DNA from: Kiritimatiellia bacterium
Lineage (GTDB): Bacteria; Verrucomicrobiota; Kiritimatiellia; CAIQIC01; Lenti-01
Reading direction: 5' to 3'
NCBI GenBank assembly: GCA_018432565.1
Contig: JAHDSS010000312.1
Span: forward strand, 1 to 6,639
Length of the DNA: 6,639 nucleotides
In this document: in pieces, positions 5,454 to 6,639 of the stretch
Layout of the letters: each line of letters begins with the position of its first letter
Position numbering within the stretch: position 1 is the stretch's first letter
Translations under genes and position numbers: made by a program
The notes under the pieces: model-generated
What the model was told of the DNA's origin: nothing
Database searches by the model: none
The model's input: the letters and a program-made list of their open reading frames with translations, nothing else

Positions 5454-6515
5454 TCAGGGGCCGGCGTCGAGCAGATCGGCCAGATGGGCCGGATGGCTGC
5501 TGGCCAGCAGAGCCTCTTCGCGGGCCACAAGGCCCCGGCGGACCAGTTCGGCCATGGCCTGGTCCAGGGACTGCTTGCCTTCGGACGCACCCATTTCCAG
5601 ATTCGCCGGAATCTCGCCGGTGTTTCCTTCGCGGATGAATTTGCGGATCATCGGCGTGGCCAGCATGATTTCAAACGCGGCGATGCGTCCGCCGCCGACG
5701 CGGTTCAGCAGGATCTGGGACAGGACGGCCAGGACCACCTGGGAGAACTGAAGGCGGATCTGATGCTGCTGGTCCGCGGGAAACAGGTCAATCACGCGGT
5801 CCACCGACTGGGCGGCGTCCAGGGTGTGCAGCGTGCCGATCACCAGGTGGCCCGTTTCCGCCGCCGTGATCGCGGTGCTGATGGTCGGCAGGTCGCGCAT
5901 TTCCCCCACCATGATCACGTCCGGCGACTGCCGGAACACCGCCTGCAGGGCGTGCGCGAACGACGGCGCGTCCTCATAGATCTCCCGCTGCTCGATCAGG
6001 CTTTGCTTATGCGCATGCAGGTATTCGATCGGATCCTCCAGACAGATGATATGCGCCGACCGGTGGGAATTGATGTGCTCGATCATGGCCGCCAGAGTCG
6101 TGGATTTTCCGCTGCCGGCCGGTCCGGTCACCAGCACCAGGCCGTGCGGCTGCATGGCGAATTCCTGCACGATCGGCGGCAGCCCCAGTTCCGAAAACGA
6201 GGGGATGCGGCTGGGAATCAGCCGGGCCACCAGCGCCAGCGCCCCCCGCTGGCGAAAGACATTGAATCGAAACCGGTTCAGGCCGGCGAATCCCCGCGAC
6301 AGATCCACGCTCCGGTTCTGGACCAGCTGATTCTTCTGGTAGTCGTTCAGGGTGGAAAGCGACAGGGTTTCCGTTTCCCGGGCCGTCAGCGGTGTGTCAC
6401 CTACCGCATGCAGCTGCCCCAGAATCTTGATCTGGGGCGGAGCGCCGGGGGTCAGGATCAGATCCGACCCTCCGGACGATGACACCTTCTCCAACAGTTC
6501 CTCAATCGTCCACAT
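5454..6515 (-). CDS. pilT: PilT-type type IV pilus retraction ATPase
   Basis: A 353-residue cytoplasmic AAA-like hexameric ATPase that drives pilus disassembly and twitching at the inner-membrane base. Motifs in order: N-terminal PAS-like region with GGSDLILTPGAPP (15-27), Walker A GPAGSGKST (131-139), Asp box ICLEDPIEY (157-165), SLIEQREIYEDAPSF (172-186), Walker B region DVIMVGEMRD (199-208), His box HLVIGTLHT (223-231), and a C-terminal MIRKFIREG (289-297) matching the AIRNLIRE segment important for retraction in PilT. GEMRD rather than GEIRD also favours PilT over PilU. The ATG at 6515 has AGGAGG 7 nt upstream; a GTG at 6560 would add 15 residues unlike the family. Full length is as expected. 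No other pilus gene is seen in the window. PVC genomes often carry several PilT paralogues, so the physiological role could differ from classical retraction. Confidence 0.95.
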   Translation of the reverse strand: MWTIEELLEKVSSSGGSDLILTPGAPPQIKILGQLHAVGDTPLTARETETLSLSTLNDYQKNQLVQNRSVDLSRGFAGLNRFRFNVFRQRGALALVARLIPSRIPSFSELGLPPIVQEFAMQPHGLVLVTGPAGSGKSTTLAAMIEHINSHRSAHIICLEDPIEYLHAHKQSLIEQREIYEDAPSFAHALQAVFRQSPDVIMVGEMRDLPTISTAITAAETGHLVIGTLHTLDAAQSVDRVIDLFPADQQHQIRLQFSQVVLAVLSQILLNRVGGGRIAAFEIMLATPMIRKFIREGNTGEIPANLEMGASEGKQSLDQAMAELVRRGLVAREEALLASSHPAHLADLLDAGP

Positions 6516-6592
6516 GGGCCATCCTCCTGACGGCCGGCATCCGGCAATGCCCCCCCCCACGCGTCGGGCACTCCACCGAATCCGGCCTTTCT

Positions 6593-6639
6593 TTACGCTG
6601 TTTGTTGTTCCTCTTCGCCGTCTCCTTCAAAATGCGTTG
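6593..6639 (-). CDS. Possible C-terminus of an upstream gene
   Basis: One minus-strand frame entering from the right edge reads THFEGDGEEEQQTA and stops at TAA (6595-6593), 77 nt before the PilT start. The acidic tail is plausible for a protein end. Another frame stops even earlier (NAF then TGA), and a third stays open past the PilT start but encodes an unnatural-looking Arg-rich peptide. The product cannot be identified from 14 codons. Confidence 0.35.
   Translation of the reverse strand, partial: THFEGDGEEEQQTA

Noticed and set aside
5484..6482. Plus-strand open frame of 332 codons over pilT
   Set aside because: Antisense to a complete PilT with all its motifs; no domain features of its own.
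6533..6545. GCCGG-CAT-CCGGC hairpin upstream of pilT as a regulatory element
   Set aside because: A five-base-pair stem in GC-rich DNA is not distinguishable from chance.

Overview
The window is GC-rich. All convincing genes lie on the minus strand, so transcription runs from high to low coordinates. Two things suggest a member of the PVC superphylum (Verrucomicrobiota, Kiritimatiellota or relatives): a stand-alone UVR-motif protein of a type I associate with Planctomycetes and Verrucomicrobia, and a multi-copy TTTTCCA/TGGAAAA palindrome array. This placement is inference, not proof.

In transcription order: (1) the probable last 14 codons of an unidentified upstream gene (6639-6593); (2) a complete PilT-type twitching ATPase (6515-5454); (3) a small three-helix membrane protein (5323-4853); (4) a 706-bp stretch without a credible gene (4852-4147); (5) a DegT/DnrJ/EryC1/StrS sugar aminotransferase (4146-3028); (6) an exported Lys/Ala-rich coiled-coil protein with its own sigma70-like promoter (2953-2450); (7) a hairpin; (8) a UVR-motif protein (2371-1550); (9) a long exported protein of unknown family (1553 to beyond the left edge), which starts at TTG overlapping the UVR stop codon.

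The gene-free stretch holds most of the unexplained structure. From the DegT side outward it contains three 20-bp palindromes at an exact 23-bp period, including a 34-bp perfect palindrome and a consensus TATAAT reading toward the DegT gene; a hairpin followed by a 119-bp interspersed-repeat-like element with 10-bp terminal inverted repeats; and a 145-bp array of five TTTTCCA-N5-TGGAAAA palindromes spaced by close to whole helical turns and closed at both ends by a 13-bp inverted repeat.

Functionally the genes look like separate units rather than one pathway: pilus retraction plus a membrane protein, one nucleotide-sugar aminotransferase, then a likely co-transcribed set of Lys-rich exported protein, UVR protein and large exported protein. 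The long open frames on the plus strand are antisense by-products of high GC3 and are rejected below.
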